Origin: Myxococcota bacterium
GTDB taxonomy: Bacteria > Myxococcota_A > UBA9042 > DTJE01
Reading direction: 5' to 3'
NCBI GenBank assembly: GCA_017994695.1
Contig: JAGOKF010000001.1
Coordinates: 104,119-168,118, forward strand
DNA: 64,000 nt
Made by a program: the position numbers and the translations under genes. The notes under the pieces are model-generated. The model saw only the letters and a program-made list of their open reading frames with translations. It made no database searches and was not told the origin of the DNA. Shown piece after piece: positions 62,834-64,000 of the stretch; position 1 is the stretch's first letter, and each line of letters starts with the position of its first letter.

Positions 62834-63802
62834 ATGGACACGGGCGAGGATCGCGTTCCGGTGGGCATCAGCGCCTGCCTGATCGGGGAGCCGGTGCGCT
62901 TCGACGGCGGCCACCGGAGGGACTCCTACATCGTCGGGACCCTGGGGCGCTTCTTCCGGCTCGTGCCCTGTTGCCCCGAGGTCCAGGCGGGGCTCGGGGT
63001 GCCCCGGCCGACCCTCCGGGTGGTCCGGGCGGACGGGGGACTGCGCGTGGTGGGCACCCGGGATCCCCACCCCGACGTCACCGGCGCCCTCCGGGCGGTG
63101 GCCGACGGCGTGATCCGCGATCATCCGGACCTCTGCGGCTTCCTGCTGAAGGCCCGGTCCCCCAGTTGCGGCATGGAACGGGTGCCCGTGTACCGGTCCT
63201 GGGACGACGCCGGGCGGCCCGAGAAGCGGGGCGAGGGGGCCTTCGCGCGACGCCTGAAGGAACTGCGATCCGAGATTCCCCTGGAGGAGGAGGGGCGGCT
63301 GGGCGACCCGGTCCTCCGGGACCATTTCGTGACACGGGTCTTCACCCTCTGGCGCTTCCGCCGGATGATCGCCGAGGGCCTCACGGCCGCCCGCCTGCTG
63401 GAGTTCCACGCCAGGCACAAGATGCTGCTGCTGGCCCACCACCGTCCCGGATACGTCGCCCTGGGTCGCCTGCTGGCCGCCCGGGCCGGCGATCGCGATC
63501 TCGATGCGGTGGCCCAGGACTACCTGGCCGGGCTCACCGACACGATGCGCCACCCGGCGACCCGCGGCCGGAACACCGACGTCCTCCAGCACCTGGCCGG
63601 CTACCTGAAGCGGGCGATCGATGCCGACGACCGGGCCGAGATCGCCGAGGTGATCGGTGCCTACCGCCGGGGCGAGGTCCCCCTGATCGTCCCGGTCACC
63701 CTTCTCCGGCACCACTTCCGGCGCCACCCCCATCCCTACGTCGCCGGCCAGGTCTTCCTGGAGCCCCACCCCCCGGAACTGGCCCTTCGCAACGGCGTCT
63801 GA
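62834..63802 (+). CDS. DUF523 and DUF1722 (YbgA-like) protein
   Basis: A 322-residue cytoplasmic protein with two domains. The first (about 1-150) is DUF523: VPVGISACLIGEPVRFDGGH, LVPCCPEVQAGLGVPRP and FLLKARSPSCG, with conserved cysteines that could bind a metal. The second (about 175-310) is DUF1722/YbgA: RRMIAEGLTAARLLEFHARHKMLLLAHH and YLAGLTDTMRHPATRGRNTDVLQHL. I choose the ATG at 62834 because AGGGGGGA lies just upstream, over the ATG at 62816. A TAGACT box at 62802-62807 could be the -10, without a clear -35. Related proteins occur beside photolyase genes; the role is unknown. Confidence 0.88.
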   Translation: MDTGEDRVPVGISACLIGEPVRFDGGHRRDSYIVGTLGRFFRLVPCCPEVQAGLGVPRPTLRVVRADGGLRVVGTRDPHPDVTGALRAVADGVIRDHPDLCGFLLKARSPSCGMERVPVYRSWDDAGRPEKRGEGAFARRLKELRSEIPLEEEGRLGDPVLRDHFVTRVFTLWRFRRMIAEGLTAARLLEFHARHKMLLLAHHRPGYVALGRLLAARAGDRDLDAVAQDYLAGLTDTMRHPATRGRNTDVLQHLAGYLKRAIDADDRAEIAEVIGAYRRGEVPLIVPVTLLRHHFRRHPHPYVAGQVFLEPHPPELALRNGV

Positions 63803-63815
63803 CGGCTCCCCTCGC

Positions 63816-63843
63816 CCCGGGCGGTGCCTGGAGACCGCCCGGG
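63816..63843 (+). terminator. Perfect 10-bp hairpin after the DUF523 gene (candidate terminator)
   Basis: CCCGGGCGGT (63816-63825), an 8-base loop and ACCGCCCGGG (63834-63843) form a perfect stem 13 bases after the stop codon. There is no U-tract, so it may be a Rho-assisted or pausing hairpin rather than a canonical intrinsic terminator. Confidence 0.5.
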
Positions 63844-63947
63844 ACCGGACGCCGGCGATCCGGTCCCCGGGATCCCTGACCCATCCCCTCATTTTGGAAG
63901 GGTGGTGTAGTGGGAGGGGGTGCGGTTTTCTGTGGGATGTAACATGT

Positions 63948-63966
63948 GGATTTTGCGACAAAATCC
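63948..63966 (+). promoter_or_regulatory. Perfect palindrome abutting the terminal promoter (candidate operator)
   Basis: GGATTTTG (63948-63955), three bases, CAAAATCC (63959-63966) is an exact 8-bp inverted repeat ending one base before the -35 box at 63967. Its placement fits a regulator-binding site; it could also be a short terminator-like hairpin. It lies in the AT-richest stretch of the window. Confidence 0.45.
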
Positions 63967-63995
63967 TTGACAAGGAGGGGCCGACAGCGGATAAT
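63967..63995 (+). promoter_or_regulatory. Near-consensus sigma-70 promoter leading out of the window
   Basis: TTGACA (63967-63972), an exact 17-bp spacer and GATAAT (63990-63995): 11 of 12 consensus bases. No start codon or gene is visible before the window ends, so the transcript begins near position 64000 or beyond. Promoters of this quality are typical of rRNA, tRNA or other highly expressed transcripts; what it drives is outside the window. Confidence 0.75.
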
Positions 63996-64000
63996 CTCTG

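Overview
The window is a GC-rich (about 70% by eye), densely coded bacterial chromosome segment carrying 48 protein genes that I can support. The envelope repertoire (lipoproteins, an O-antigen-ligase-like protein, a soluble lytic transglycosylase and a Bat/MoxR operon), the eukaryote-like Ser/Thr kinase, the TPR giants and a lipoprotein built from 'CDDGNPCTTD'-type cysteine repeats suggest a Gram-negative bacterium of the Myxococcota / former Deltaproteobacteria kind. This placement is inferred from gene content only. Genes are packed with many 4-bp ATGA/GTGA overlaps. Sixteen candidate sigma-70-like promoters share TTGnnn, a 16-18 bp spacer and a -10 box that is often TAGnnT.

Layout. 1-3939: the end of a contractile phage-tail-like (eCIS-type) locus, with a baseplate J-like protein, a PASTA-tail protein I fusion and an eCIS-associated protein. 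3955-11334: housekeeping and miscellaneous genes (a Cys/Met PLP enzyme, a truncated NFACT protein, a lipoprotein, HAD phosphatase, response regulator, engB, pgk). 11514-19819: a nine-gene operon with its own promoter that looks like an uncharacterised type II ketosynthase/ACP pathway: small HTH-like protein, BtrH-like acyltransferase, ABC exporter ATPase and permease, ACP, active ketosynthase, Cys-less ketosynthase partner, B12-type radical SAM enzyme and methyltransferase. This is the best candidate for an undescribed system.

19814-27513: a Cys-motif hypothetical protein, a Ser/Thr kinase with two cyclic-nucleotide-binding domains, a metallo-beta-lactamase-fold enzyme, RNase PH, a CDP-alcohol phosphatidyltransferase, a thioredoxin-like protein, a phosphodiesterase and an RRM RNA-binding protein with a long leader. 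28056-34447: a fused phosphotransbutyrylase-butyrate kinase, the cysteine-repeat lipoprotein and an extended KamA-family radical SAM enzyme. 34734-44035: a seven-gene MoxR/DUF58/Bat operon with a VWA-TPR-PPC fusion. 44046-53368: a glycosyltransferase, an O-antigen-ligase-like membrane protein overlapping it tail to tail, a 1521-residue TPR protein and an Slt-type transglycosylase.

53520-63802: sfsA, a fused B12-radical SAM/DUF2344 protein, an RNase II/R-family nuclease, a coupled MurC-MurD ligase pair, a HEAT-repeat lipoprotein and a DUF523-DUF1722 protein. The window ends in a near-consensus promoter (TTGACA, 17 bp, GATAAT) preceded by a perfect palindrome and firing out of the window, probably into a strongly expressed gene or stable RNA.
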